DNA from: Paraglaciecola sp.
Lineage (GTDB): Bacteria > Pseudomonadota > Gammaproteobacteria > Enterobacterales > Alteromonadaceae
Length of the DNA: 64,000 bases
Assembly (NCBI GenBank): GCA_009993955.1
Contig: JAACSL010000023.1
Location: 1 to 64,000, forward strand
Reading direction: 5' to 3'
The notes beneath the pieces were generated by a model that saw nothing but the letters and a program-made list of their open reading frames with translations, was not told the DNA's origin and did not search any database. Positions 40,039 through 48,945 of this stretch are shown here, piece by piece. Each line of letters begins with the position of its first letter. The first letter of the stretch is position 1. Both the position numbers and the translations under genes were made by a program.

Positions 40039-40377
40039 TTAGTCTCGCGTTAACACAGATAACAATTCAATTTCGAAAGTGAGGTCGGCGTTCGCCGGGA
40101 TCATGGATCCAATTTGCCGCTCACCATAGGCTAAGTGAGCAGGTACCCAAAGGCGTCGAATGCCGCCAACCTGCATGCCGGCTAAACCTAATATCCAGCC
40201 TTGAATAACCCGTTTATTACTCAGTACACACTCAAACGGTGTATTGCTTTTGTAAGAGGAGTCAAACTCTGAGCCATCTCCAAGCCAACCTCGGTAGTGT
40301 GCTGTGATCAAGGCACCGCGCTGCGCGGTTTTGCCGGTTCCCACTTTTAAATCTTCAATGATTAGCGTTGTTGACAT
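40039..40377 (-). CDS. FKBP-type peptidyl-prolyl cis-trans isomerase
   Basis: GALITAHYRGWLGDGSEFDSSYKSNTPFECVLSNKRVIQGWILGLAGMQVGGIRRLWVPAHLAYGERQIG. Confidence 0.95.
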   Translation of the reverse strand: MSTTLIIEDLKVGTGKTAQRGALITAHYRGWLGDGSEFDSSYKSNTPFECVLSNKRVIQGWILGLAGMQVGGIRRLWVPAHLAYGERQIGSMIPANADLTFEIELLSVLTRD

Positions 40378-40401
40378 AGTTTTTTCACACAGGTTAATGG
40401 T

Positions 40402-41513
40402 TTAAGGGGGCGAAGTAGCTGATAGTGCAATTTGCGCATTGTAAGCAGCAAAAAGATTGGCTACCGTCAATTTTGCTGTGGTTGTTTGTGCATGCAAGCT
40501 GGCAGAAAATTGCGCAAAATCCACTTGCGGCCAAGGTGCTTGCCGTAAAAATGGCAAGTAGGCAGCGACATTGTTTTGGTCAATTAATTCGTACTTTTCA
40601 CGCTGCAAATTGTTGATAAATACGTTGTTGCCGTGTTGATATTCAATGATATTCAGAATGGCGGTGCCGGCCATGAGGAAGTGACCGCCCACTGAAGCGT
40701 TCAACTCGCCACTGTGGATTTTCTCAATGGCGCTGGGTAGCCAGTCGAAACCACCTATTAAAACTTGCTGACCCGCTTTGATCCCCAGTTTGCTGAGCTG
40801 GCGACTCACCGCCAAGGCCATATTGTCACCTGCACACCAATAGGCATTAGTGTGGGGATAACGTTGATGGATGTTAGCAAAACGTTCCTCAATTGCTTGA
40901 GCCCGCCAATACATGGGAAAATTCTGATTTACAATGATGTGCTCGTTAGGTTTGAAGTATTGCTCTAGGTAGGCTTGACGCTCCAGTGACACGGCATCAA
41001 AGTCGCCACCTATGCCAGTCAGGTAAAAGGGTTTATCTGGATAACGTGTTTTAAACTGTGCGTGTAATGCTTGTGTTAATAGTTTGCCACCCGCTTCATT
41101 GTCATAATTGATGGCACCCAGCCAATATTTAAATTTTTGCTGGGGTGAACCCAGTTGCTTGGCTTCATCTGCGGTAAAAGCCTGTTCTAAGGTTACAAAC
41201 GGGATACCTTGGGATTCCAACAAATTGAATGTTTCGAGGCTATTGCCTTGGAACGGCCTGAAAATTAAGTAGTCTGGTTTGTGTTGGCTATGGGCAATTT
41301 TTTCTAACACCATCTTTGAAGCAAAGCGGTTATTATCGCTGTATACCACACTGAGGTTGACATCAACATCCTCGGCAACACTGCCTGCCACGCCACTCCC
41401 ACGTTCCAAAACGTGAGGTTTTTTTCGTCTGGCACCACAAAAGTAATGTTGAGTGTTTCAGCGCTCAGCTTAAGTTGCATGAACACCAAAGCGATTAGGC
41501 AAATAAACTTCAT
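40402..41513 (-). pseudogene. Periplasmic sugar-type substrate-binding protein, apparent frameshift near N-terminus
   Basis: ORF 41304-41519 supplies signal peptide and LNITFVVPDEKNLTFWNVGVAWQAV; ORF 40402-41409 supplies AEDVDVNLSVVYSDNNRF...; they join by a frame change near 41.37 kb. Confidence 0.7.
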
Positions 41514-41613
41514 CAGCAACCTACTACTTCCAAGAAGACTAAAGCCTAATACATCAGCCTTAATTTGCCTATGTATGGCCGCTGTATTTTATTTACTGAG
41601 TGAGCTTTACACC

Positions 41614-42471
41614 TTAAATGCCTTTGTTATGTTGGTCAAAATACGCAAACACGTCTGACCAAAGCGATTGAGCAGCACCATAAAAATAGCCCATGTGCCC
41701 GATGTTTTTCATGCCAATTTGACTGGGTTGCAGGTCTGCACACTCAAGTTTGGCATGGCGGTAATGTGACATAAATGCATCACGTGAGCGAGGCAGTGCC
41801 CAAAGATCGTCGATGGAGTTAACCGCCTTGATGGGCAATGTGACTTGGTCGAATGTATTTTGCATTTCAGGGTAGAGTGGGTCATCGAAAAAGTAGTGGG
41901 GAAAATGACACCAACGTTTCCATTGTTGATAAGCTCCCATTGGTAAGTCCTCGCCCATACCCAATGTGCTCCAGGCGAGATATCCCTTTGCTTTGACAAT
42001 AACCGGCGCAAGCAGATTCCACATGAAGCTCACCCTAATTCTTTCCAATGTTGGCATCCAACCATGCCAGCCGGCTCCCGTGCCAAAGGTATAAGCTGCA
42101 CTAAGTAACGCGTGAGCAGTCAGGCCAATGGCATGGCCGCCATAGGAGTGGCCAACAAGAAAAAGAGGTAAGCCGTGGCTATGTTGATCATGCAGCACCG
42201 CCGCCAAGTCTTTTTCGGCCCAATCGCGATAGTCCATATCAAAACACCGCAGTGTCGCTGGTGCTGATTCACCGATACCGCGATAATCGAAGGTGACAAC
42301 CGTGTAATGTTGACTGACACCGTGTCGGGCGAATTTGCTGTAAAAACCTTGGGCAACGCCGGTTGCACTGGCAATCACAATAATACCTTTAGCGTGTGGA
42401 GCGCGATAAATTCGTGCGCTTAAAGGATAACCATCTGTCGCTGTTATTGTTGTCGTTTTGTAATCCATCAT
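41614..42471 (-). CDS. Alpha/beta fold hydrolase
   Basis: VTFDYRGIGES, LVGHSYGGHAIG nucleophile elbow. Confidence 0.88.
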   Translation of the reverse strand: MMDYKTTTITATDGYPLSARIYRAPHAKGIIVIASATGVAQGFYSKFARHGVSQHYTVVTFDYRGIGESAPATLRCFDMDYRDWAEKDLAAVLHDQHSHGLPLFLVGHSYGGHAIGLTAHALLSAAYTFGTGAGWHGWMPTLERIRVSFMWNLLAPVIVKAKGYLAWSTLGMGEDLPMGAYQQWKRWCHFPHYFFDDPLYPEMQNTFDQVTLPIKAVNSIDDLWALPRSRDAFMSHYRHAKLECADLQPSQIGMKNIGHMGYFYGAAQSLWSDVFAYFDQHNKGI

Positions 42472-42508
42472 CTTTGTCTCGTCACACTGACCATGACGAG
42501 ATGATAAA

Positions 42509-42533
42509 GTATGGAGTACACTCTACAGTCAAG
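42509..42533 (-). promoter_or_regulatory. Putative MerR-family operator/promoter for the 41614-42471 hydrolase gene
   Basis: Minus strand TTGACTGTAGAGTGTACTCCATACTTTATC; GAGT-GT-ACTC dyad next to TTGACT, lying between the hydrolase and the divergent MerR gene. Confidence 0.65.
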
Positions 42534-42567
42534 GGTTTTAATGTTAGCTCGATGAAAAGGGGGCCTT

Positions 42568-42930
42568 GTGCAAGCCAGTGAGTTAGCCAAACGAGCAAAC
42601 GTAGCCAAAGACACGCTGCGTTATTATGAAAAGATCGGATTAATTAGCAAACCACCACGTAATGCCAATGGCTATCGAGACTATCCCGCAGCCTGTTTGG
42701 AAGAACTCAAGTTTATTAAGATGGCGCAGTCAGTGGGTTTCACCATCAATGAAATAAAGCCAGCGATACCCTTCATTGCTAAGCCTGAAACAAATTGTCC
42801 CTTGCTCAGCGACGCCATTAACAATCAGATTCAGCGGATTGAAGAAAAAATAGCTGAGCTACAACAATCAAAATCTACTTTGCAACGTTGGTTAGTGAAG
42901 CTCGGTCGTCCTCGAACTGAGCAGCCATAA
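42568..42930 (+). CDS. MerR-family transcriptional regulator
   Basis: MQASELAKRANVAKDTLRYYEKIGLISKPPRNANGYRDY. Confidence 0.95.
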   Translation: MQASELAKRANVAKDTLRYYEKIGLISKPPRNANGYRDYPAACLEELKFIKMAQSVGFTINEIKPAIPFIAKPETNCPLLSDAINNQIQRIEEKIAELQQSKSTLQRWLVKLGRPRTEQP

Positions 42931-43143
42931 ACGCAGCATTTGCCAAGCCAAGGGTTTGTTTGCAAACAAGGCTTACGCTATGCAGCGATGGCTATAGGCA
43001 TAAAATGACTAAGTCATAGCAAAAGTCTTTTGTTTATTCGCTTGATAAACCCGTTCTGTGCCTACATCACTTAGCTCAATGGCGTTAAGGGGGAACGTGC
43101 CAACGGTGGCAAACTTAGCGCTGGTCAACAATCGGAAACTCAA

Positions 43144-43782
43144 ATGTCTGAATTACTTAATAATTTGCAATGGCGTTATGCGGCTAAAAAAATGAATCCC
43201 AGTAAAGCGGTGAGTCAAGAACACGTGGATTTTATCCTTGAAGCGGTGCGATTGAGCGCCAGTTCAAGCGGTTTGCAGCCTTATGAAGTCATCGTGGTGA
43301 CCAATCCAGAAGTACGCGCCAAGATAGTGCCCCACGCGTGGAACCAAGGGCAGATTACTGATGGTTCACATTTACTGGTATTTGCTGCATGGGACAACTA
43401 TACCCCAGAGCGCATCAATATGATGTTTGACCTGGTCAACGAACAGCGAGGTTTTAAAAATGAAGGCTGGGAAAATTATCGCCAGATGTTGCTGAATAAC
43501 TATCCCAAACGTGATGCTGAAACAAATTACCAACATGCCGCTCGTCAAGCTTACATCGGTTTAGGCTCTGCATTGATTGCGGCCGCTGAATTAAAGGTAG
43601 ATAGCACACCCATGGAAGGTTTTGATCCAGCTAAGGTCGACGAAATTCTCGGCCTGACGGCACGTGGTCTGCGTTCAGTGGTGTTGCTGCCCCTCGGCTA
43701 TCGCGCTGACGAAGGTGACTGGTTAGTTAACTTGAAAAAAGTACGTCGCCCTGCCGAACAATTCATTAGTATGGTTGAATAA
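43144..43782 (+). CDS. Nitroreductase-family NAD(P)H-dependent oxidoreductase
   Basis: WRYAAKKMNPSKAVSQEHVDFILEAVRLSASSSGLQPYEVIVV. Confidence 0.9.
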   Translation: MSELLNNLQWRYAAKKMNPSKAVSQEHVDFILEAVRLSASSSGLQPYEVIVVTNPEVRAKIVPHAWNQGQITDGSHLLVFAAWDNYTPERINMMFDLVNEQRGFKNEGWENYRQMLLNNYPKRDAETNYQHAARQAYIGLGSALIAAAELKVDSTPMEGFDPAKVDEILGLTARGLRSVVLLPLGYRADEGDWLVNLKKVRRPAEQFISMVE

Positions 43783-43793
43783 GCCGCTTTAAC

Positions 43794-43828
43794 AGCCGTT
43801 CTGAGGGCATATTTGCGCCAGAACGGCT
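43794..43828. terminator. Inverted repeat between convergent genes
   Basis: AGCCGTTCT (43794-43802) / AGAACGGCT (43820-43828), 9-bp perfect stem; no strong U-tract. Confidence 0.45.
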
Positions 43829-43845
43829 TGCTCATTTGTTATCAC

Positions 43846-45336
43846 TTAGCGTAAAGAAGCCGTAAATGGTGTGGTAAAATCAGCTTTGGGTAAACGTTGT
43901 GCGTCTTCTTCTCTTATCCGCCAAGCTTGTACAGACATATTGACCACGCCCTCTTTTTTATAAAAACTCACGGTCATAAAGTGCTCTAAGGTGCGCTCAC
44001 ACCAATACGCAGATAAGGGAAACCCGTTTTTTGTACTCACATTAAAACGTTTGTCATATTGCACATCTTGCGGTGCCACACCGGCTATGTTGACTGCCTT
44101 TGGGTCTGGAAATTGTTTTGGTGTACTTTTCGGCGCATCCGTTGCAATACTGTTGACCCCTGTGAGGTTTGACATGGGTGAGGAAACAACTTCAATTAAA
44201 CGCCCGCCTTTTGTGCCTAATTTTACTTGGGCAATGCGGCCAAAATGCACATCACCCGACAACACCACAATATCATGTCCAGTGCTGGCCAGGGCGCTGA
44301 CCAAGTCAGTGTACTGTTTTTTGAAACTCAACAAATTGCGTTCTTGCTCGTTACCTTCGACGATGAGTATTTGAGGGATCACCAAAACACCGGGGCAACG
44401 GAGATTTTGCGCCCAAGCCATTAATTGGCTGAAGCCAGCATTGTCGATAAATTGGGTTTTACTGCGATAACTGCGCAGATCAGCAACACAAAAAGCAATA
44501 TCGTGTTGCTGGTTATCACCCAAATTGAAGGTGTCGATCTTGGTGCTACATTGCACATTATTCACCCCGTCACTTGAAGCCTGCCGCCAAGCGTGACGAA
44601 TTTTGGCGATTTTTAACATAAACAGGGTGGGTACTAAACTGTCGTAGAATGGGTAATCATTCCAATATTCATGATCATCGGGCAGCATCCAAGCACCACC
44701 ACGAGTTAACATACTGCCTAAGGTTTGCCAGTGTTTGGCGTAGTCTTCTGCCACGCGCTGACGCACTTCATTGGTGAGTGGCGACAAAGAATCGAGGCCA
44801 ATGTCTAAATAAACTTGATCACCCACCATAAACTTGATGTCGGGTTGCACACTCATATCACCCCGGTCATATAAAGCTTTGAAAGCGCTGGCCGCGCGAC
44901 CACTATCCCGATGTTCATAAAAACAACTGCTTAACGATACGGTAAAAGGTTTTGTTTTGCTGCTTGGTAAAGCAGTTGGCAGGGTGGTGAAGGTTCCATC
45001 ATTTAAGGTTTGCCAGAGGTCTTTACCCTCATAATCAGGGCCTTCCAAACGTTGAAAAAACTTAACCGTATAACGTTGACCTGCCTGCAAGTTAGTAAAT
45101 ACTCGCTTGTCGTAAAACCTTTGATTTAATCGAGTAATGGGGCGTTGCCAATCTTCAGTACGGATTTCTTGTCTGGCTAACTCAGTACCATCCCGATAGA
45201 TGATCAGCCGTGCGGCTTTGGGTTTACGCAGTGTCCCAAAGAGGGTGCCTGCCCAAACCTCAACACTGTGTTGAGTAACTTTGTGAAACACCAAACTCCA
45301 AACGGAGGTATTGGTTTGAAACTGAACAACTTCCAT
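43846..45336 (-). CDS. PhoD-like alkaline phosphatase / metallophosphatase
   Basis: FMVGDQVYLDIGLD, MLPDDHEYWNDYP, IVVLSGDVHFGRIAQ metal-site motifs. Confidence 0.85.
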   Translation of the reverse strand: MEVVQFQTNTSVWSLVFHKVTQHSVEVWAGTLFGTLRKPKAARLIIYRDGTELARQEIRTEDWQRPITRLNQRFYDKRVFTNLQAGQRYTVKFFQRLEGPDYEGKDLWQTLNDGTFTTLPTALPSSKTKPFTVSLSSCFYEHRDSGRAASAFKALYDRGDMSVQPDIKFMVGDQVYLDIGLDSLSPLTNEVRQRVAEDYAKHWQTLGSMLTRGGAWMLPDDHEYWNDYPFYDSLVPTLFMLKIAKIRHAWRQASSDGVNNVQCSTKIDTFNLGDNQQHDIAFCVADLRSYRSKTQFIDNAGFSQLMAWAQNLRCPGVLVIPQILIVEGNEQERNLLSFKKQYTDLVSALASTGHDIVVLSGDVHFGRIAQVKLGTKGGRLIEVVSSPMSNLTGVNSIATDAPKSTPKQFPDPKAVNIAGVAPQDVQYDKRFNVSTKNGFPLSAYWCERTLEHFMTVSFYKKEGVVNMSVQAWRIREEDAQRLPKADFTTPFTASLR

Positions 45337-45431
45337 GATTTTGCCCTGTAATGCCCAAACTAAGATTAAGCATAGAGGGCATTCGTTGTTTTGGTATTTT
45401 TTTGTTTAGCCAACCGCAGGGGTTTAGCTCA

Positions 45432-47372
45432 TTAGATACTGATGGTGGTGCCATCAAACAGTGGCACGGTCATGGTAAATCCTTCGCTGTAGGTTAGTTT
45501 TTGTTCCTGCAAGATACCGAGTGCAATCTGTTCACCCATACGCAATGATTCAATGTAGTCACTAAAATAATGCACGCCGGCCCAATTACGGCCAATCGCA
45601 ATATTTGACGCGAGTTTATTAAGTTCACCCTCAACGGTCAGGTTGCCGTTTTCAACCGGCACACTGAGTAGTTGGGTGCCGTTGTGGTTTGCCACAAAAG
45701 CTGTTTTTTCATCCCCAGCGAGTTTCAGAGGGTTGGTATGGTCAAAGAAGGCTTTGAGGATGGTGACACAAGCGCCAGCAACGGTTGCATGGCCCGCACC
45801 ATAGGAAGGATGCATGGGTGAGCCTTCTGCAAAGGCCATAGGCAGTAAAAAGTTAAGACCTTCTGGTAGTTGGCCAAGAGGCTCACCTGTTTGGCTATTC
45901 TGGCGGACATTATGGGTATTCACTTCACCCAAGATAGGCAACATTTTTTCCAGCATGACAGCAAGCTCAGGTACTGCCAGTTGCCCCGCCGCTTGTTTGG
46001 TGAGTCTTGCCGCTAGCGCCTCTGGTCTCAATCGTCGATGAATATTAAATTTTTGAAATCTCACTGCCTTTAAGGCACGTGTTGCCACTTCTGTCACCAA
46101 CGACAAAATGTGGGGGCCACCAAAATGTGCAAAGCCTTGCTGATGATCAATATGATCCTCGTCTTGATAAGGAATGCCTGGATCAAGCGGAATACCCTCT
46201 GCCAGCAGCATCAAGCACGCGTTAAGGTAAGCTTGGTTTAAAGCGTCGTAGTGAACATAGGTGGCCAAATCGCGTGGTGTGGTGATGAAGCGTCGTGTAT
46301 GTGTTACGACTGTGCCATCGGGCAGTGTTTGTTGTTGATTGCTGTAGCTTTCGGTTTTGGTTAAATCGGCGGCTTGTTGCACATCATACCAAGCATCCCA
46401 GCTTGTTAAATAATCTTTGTCGGGGCTGGCGATTCTGACACGTTGATCAATATTATTGGCACCAAAAGCGATCAGACCACTGGCTTTTGTCCTGCCTTGT
46501 TCGTTATCGCTACCATTGATGGAGTGATTACCAGCGAGTAAAAACTGAGAAATATACGGACCAATATTATCCCCAGGCGTTTGGCCTCGAAAAAACGTTT
46601 GTCCGTCTAAATTATTTCGCGCTCTGCTTGCTTCTCTTTGGCTAAGATTCTGATGTTGACCTTCTTCAAAAACAAAAACAAGATTGTTTTTTTCCTCATT
46701 AAACCAAGCTAAGTCCTTCAGTTTCTGCAAAAGAGATGAAACAGCGATGGTCCTCCCATCACCGTCCCGCGTTTGCAAGGTATAACTGAGGTCTGCTTCA
46801 TGACCGGCCGCCACAATTTCAGTGAAAGGCACATCTCTGAGCAAAGCTTGCACATAGACTTCTGCCATTTCAGCGGTTAATTCTGCGGAGCCAAATTTGG
46901 GAGCGGGTGGCATACTAACTGATTGTGCGTCTGGCCCTTGTAAATCAAACAATTGTCCCGCAGCCTGACTTTCCCAGGCACGTAGCTTTAAATTGCCTTG
47001 TCCTTTGCCCTGTTTAATCTGCTTTTTGTCATCAGCTAATACCTCGTTGATAAGGGTGTTGGCATGCCATCCCTTACCTACTGGCAAAGGATAACCAGCA
47101 GGTCCCAAAGGCGTATCCTTAAAATCTTGTGGCAAACCACTGTTTATGCCCTTGATAAATTGTTGAAAATGCTTCGGTTTTGACAGCAAGCCACTTGCGT
47201 AATCATGGGGCATGCCTTTGGTAAAACTGGCTAAGTGACTGAGTGTGCCATCTTGATGTCGAAACCGCAGTTCATCACTGTTACTCAGATGAACAGCATG
47301 TAATCTATCATGTGCCATGGTGGCGGCATTGATGCGTATTTCCAAGGCTTGTTGTTTACGCGACTGGCTCAT
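45432..47372 (-). CDS. Vanadium-dependent haloperoxidase
   Basis: FNIHRRLRPEALAARL, HPSYGAGHATVAGACVTILKAFFD and NIAIGRNWAGVHYFSDYIESLRMGEQIAL vanadate-site motifs; start placed at MSQSRKQQ. Confidence 0.92.
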   Translation of the reverse strand: MSQSRKQQALEIRINAATMAHDRLHAVHLSNSDELRFRHQDGTLSHLASFTKGMPHDYASGLLSKPKHFQQFIKGINSGLPQDFKDTPLGPAGYPLPVGKGWHANTLINEVLADDKKQIKQGKGQGNLKLRAWESQAAGQLFDLQGPDAQSVSMPPAPKFGSAELTAEMAEVYVQALLRDVPFTEIVAAGHEADLSYTLQTRDGDGRTIAVSSLLQKLKDLAWFNEEKNNLVFVFEEGQHQNLSQREASRARNNLDGQTFFRGQTPGDNIGPYISQFLLAGNHSINGSDNEQGRTKASGLIAFGANNIDQRVRIASPDKDYLTSWDAWYDVQQAADLTKTESYSNQQQTLPDGTVVTHTRRFITTPRDLATYVHYDALNQAYLNACLMLLAEGIPLDPGIPYQDEDHIDHQQGFAHFGGPHILSLVTEVATRALKAVRFQKFNIHRRLRPEALAARLTKQAAGQLAVPELAVMLEKMLPILGEVNTHNVRQNSQTGEPLGQLPEGLNFLLPMAFAEGSPMHPSYGAGHATVAGACVTILKAFFDHTNPLKLAGDEKTAFVANHNGTQLLSVPVENGNLTVEGELNKLASNIAIGRNWAGVHYFSDYIESLRMGEQIALGILQEQKLTYSEGFTMTVPLFDGTTISI

Positions 47373-47454
47373 GCCCGTACTTCCTGTTGTTAATTTATGC
47401 TCCTTTTTGTAGTGCCGTGGGTCGACGCCATCTCTCAGACAAAAATGGAAAGAT

Positions 47455-48816
47455 TCATTCCTCTGAACCGCTACTCTCTTCCAACGCGGCAGCCAAGGCA
47501 GCATCTTCATCTGCTTGATAGTGTTCTAGTTTTAATCGAGATTTTAATACTTCAGCCTTGGCTTGTTCATAGGCCGCCTCTTTGCTGGAGTAATCAATTT
47601 TTAACTGGATAATTTCGGCCGGGATTTCAATTAAGGCTTTTAAAGCACGAGGCACCATGCTGAGAGCGCCTACAATTTCACTCGGTTGGGTGACCGCATA
47701 GCGGGTTAGGTAACCATCCTTAAATTCAAATTCATATTTATTGTCAGCAAAATAACCTTTGTCCATGGAGATCATACCGACATAATGCGGATCAGAAATT
47801 TCGGCATAATAGCTTTTGATCGGCTCACCTAGCGTCACGCTGCTACCGGGTAGGACGTTACGATATACACTCAAGTCGATCTGCATTTTTCGCCGATACA
47901 TTAGTCCTTGGTGTGTGCCAGTTAGATTAGTCTTTGCCGGTTTAGCTTGAGACAAGGAAACTGAATGCACGACGTAACACAGCTTCTCGGCTGCCAGCGC
48001 TGCGTTAAGTGTAATGATGGGGTCATCTGCATTGGGATCGAGGACAAAGTGATAGGTTTTTTCCTCTATCTTGCATGGTGCTTCATCCGTCTGCTCGTTA
48101 AAGGCGTTGAACGCTGATTTAGAGGTGGCAAAACCAGGCGCTCCCGCAACTGCACCGATGGCTTGGGCAGCAGCAACTACAATTTCGTCAATTTCTCCCT
48201 TGCTACTCACGGTGCCGCCGGATAATAAACCCGCCGCGGTGGTTTTGATGTCAAGTTCATTGCTGGTAGTACCATCGTGTTCGATTTGTGCTAACCACAT
48301 GTGGCTGCTGTCTACGGTGACCTTAGTAGAGAAAGTAAAGGTATCTACCACCGATTTTTTGCCATTGGGTTGTTCGGCGAGTTGTTTGAGCAGATCTTGG
48401 GTGGCAAACAGCTGTTTTTGTAGTTCGTTTTGTTGGTTTTTGACAATGGTTTGTTGTAAACGCGCCAGTTCAATTTCCAGTTCAAACCGTGCTCGGGCAG
48501 TATCAGAGAGCTTGGGCTGTTTTAACGCGCTGCTCAGGGCAGGGATCTGATTTGTCTCGATTTCATCAAAAGCCTTCTGTTTTGCGGCGATTTGGCCTTG
48601 TATTTTACTTAGCTGCGCCGTCAATTTTTCCTTGGTGGCAAATTGGCGTACCAGCTTTATTTCAATATTTTCCTTGGGTAGGCGATACAAAATGCCTTGT
48701 TGAGGTGCACTGTTTTTGGCTATCGAAGTTGATTTGACTATAGAGTGTGTAGACTTACAGCCGCTGAGGATGGCTACTATTATTGTCATCACCATCAAAT
48801 GTTTTACCGTACACAT
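47455..48816 (-). CDS. Hypothetical lipoprotein
   Basis: 453 aa; IVAILSGCKST lipobox; coiled-coil region; no family recognised with certainty. Confidence 0.6.
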   Translation of the reverse strand: MCTVKHLMVMTIIVAILSGCKSTHSIVKSTSIAKNSAPQQGILYRLPKENIEIKLVRQFATKEKLTAQLSKIQGQIAAKQKAFDEIETNQIPALSSALKQPKLSDTARARFELEIELARLQQTIVKNQQNELQKQLFATQDLLKQLAEQPNGKKSVVDTFTFSTKVTVDSSHMWLAQIEHDGTTSNELDIKTTAAGLLSGGTVSSKGEIDEIVVAAAQAIGAVAGAPGFATSKSAFNAFNEQTDEAPCKIEEKTYHFVLDPNADDPIITLNAALAAEKLCYVVHSVSLSQAKPAKTNLTGTHQGLMYRRKMQIDLSVYRNVLPGSSVTLGEPIKSYYAEISDPHYVGMISMDKGYFADNKYEFEFKDGYLTRYAVTQPSEIVGALSMVPRALKALIEIPAEIIQLKIDYSSKEAAYEQAKAEVLKSRLKLEHYQADEDAALAAALEESSGSEE

Positions 48817-48945
48817 AGGGTTTCCTCATTGCTAAAGTTAACTAAGACAAAGTCCTTGGTTACCGCAAATTTGGTAAGCATTGAAACCATAAGACTTAAT
48901 ATCGAAGTGCAATGAGTAACGCTGTTCTCTCAGCTAATGGGCGCA

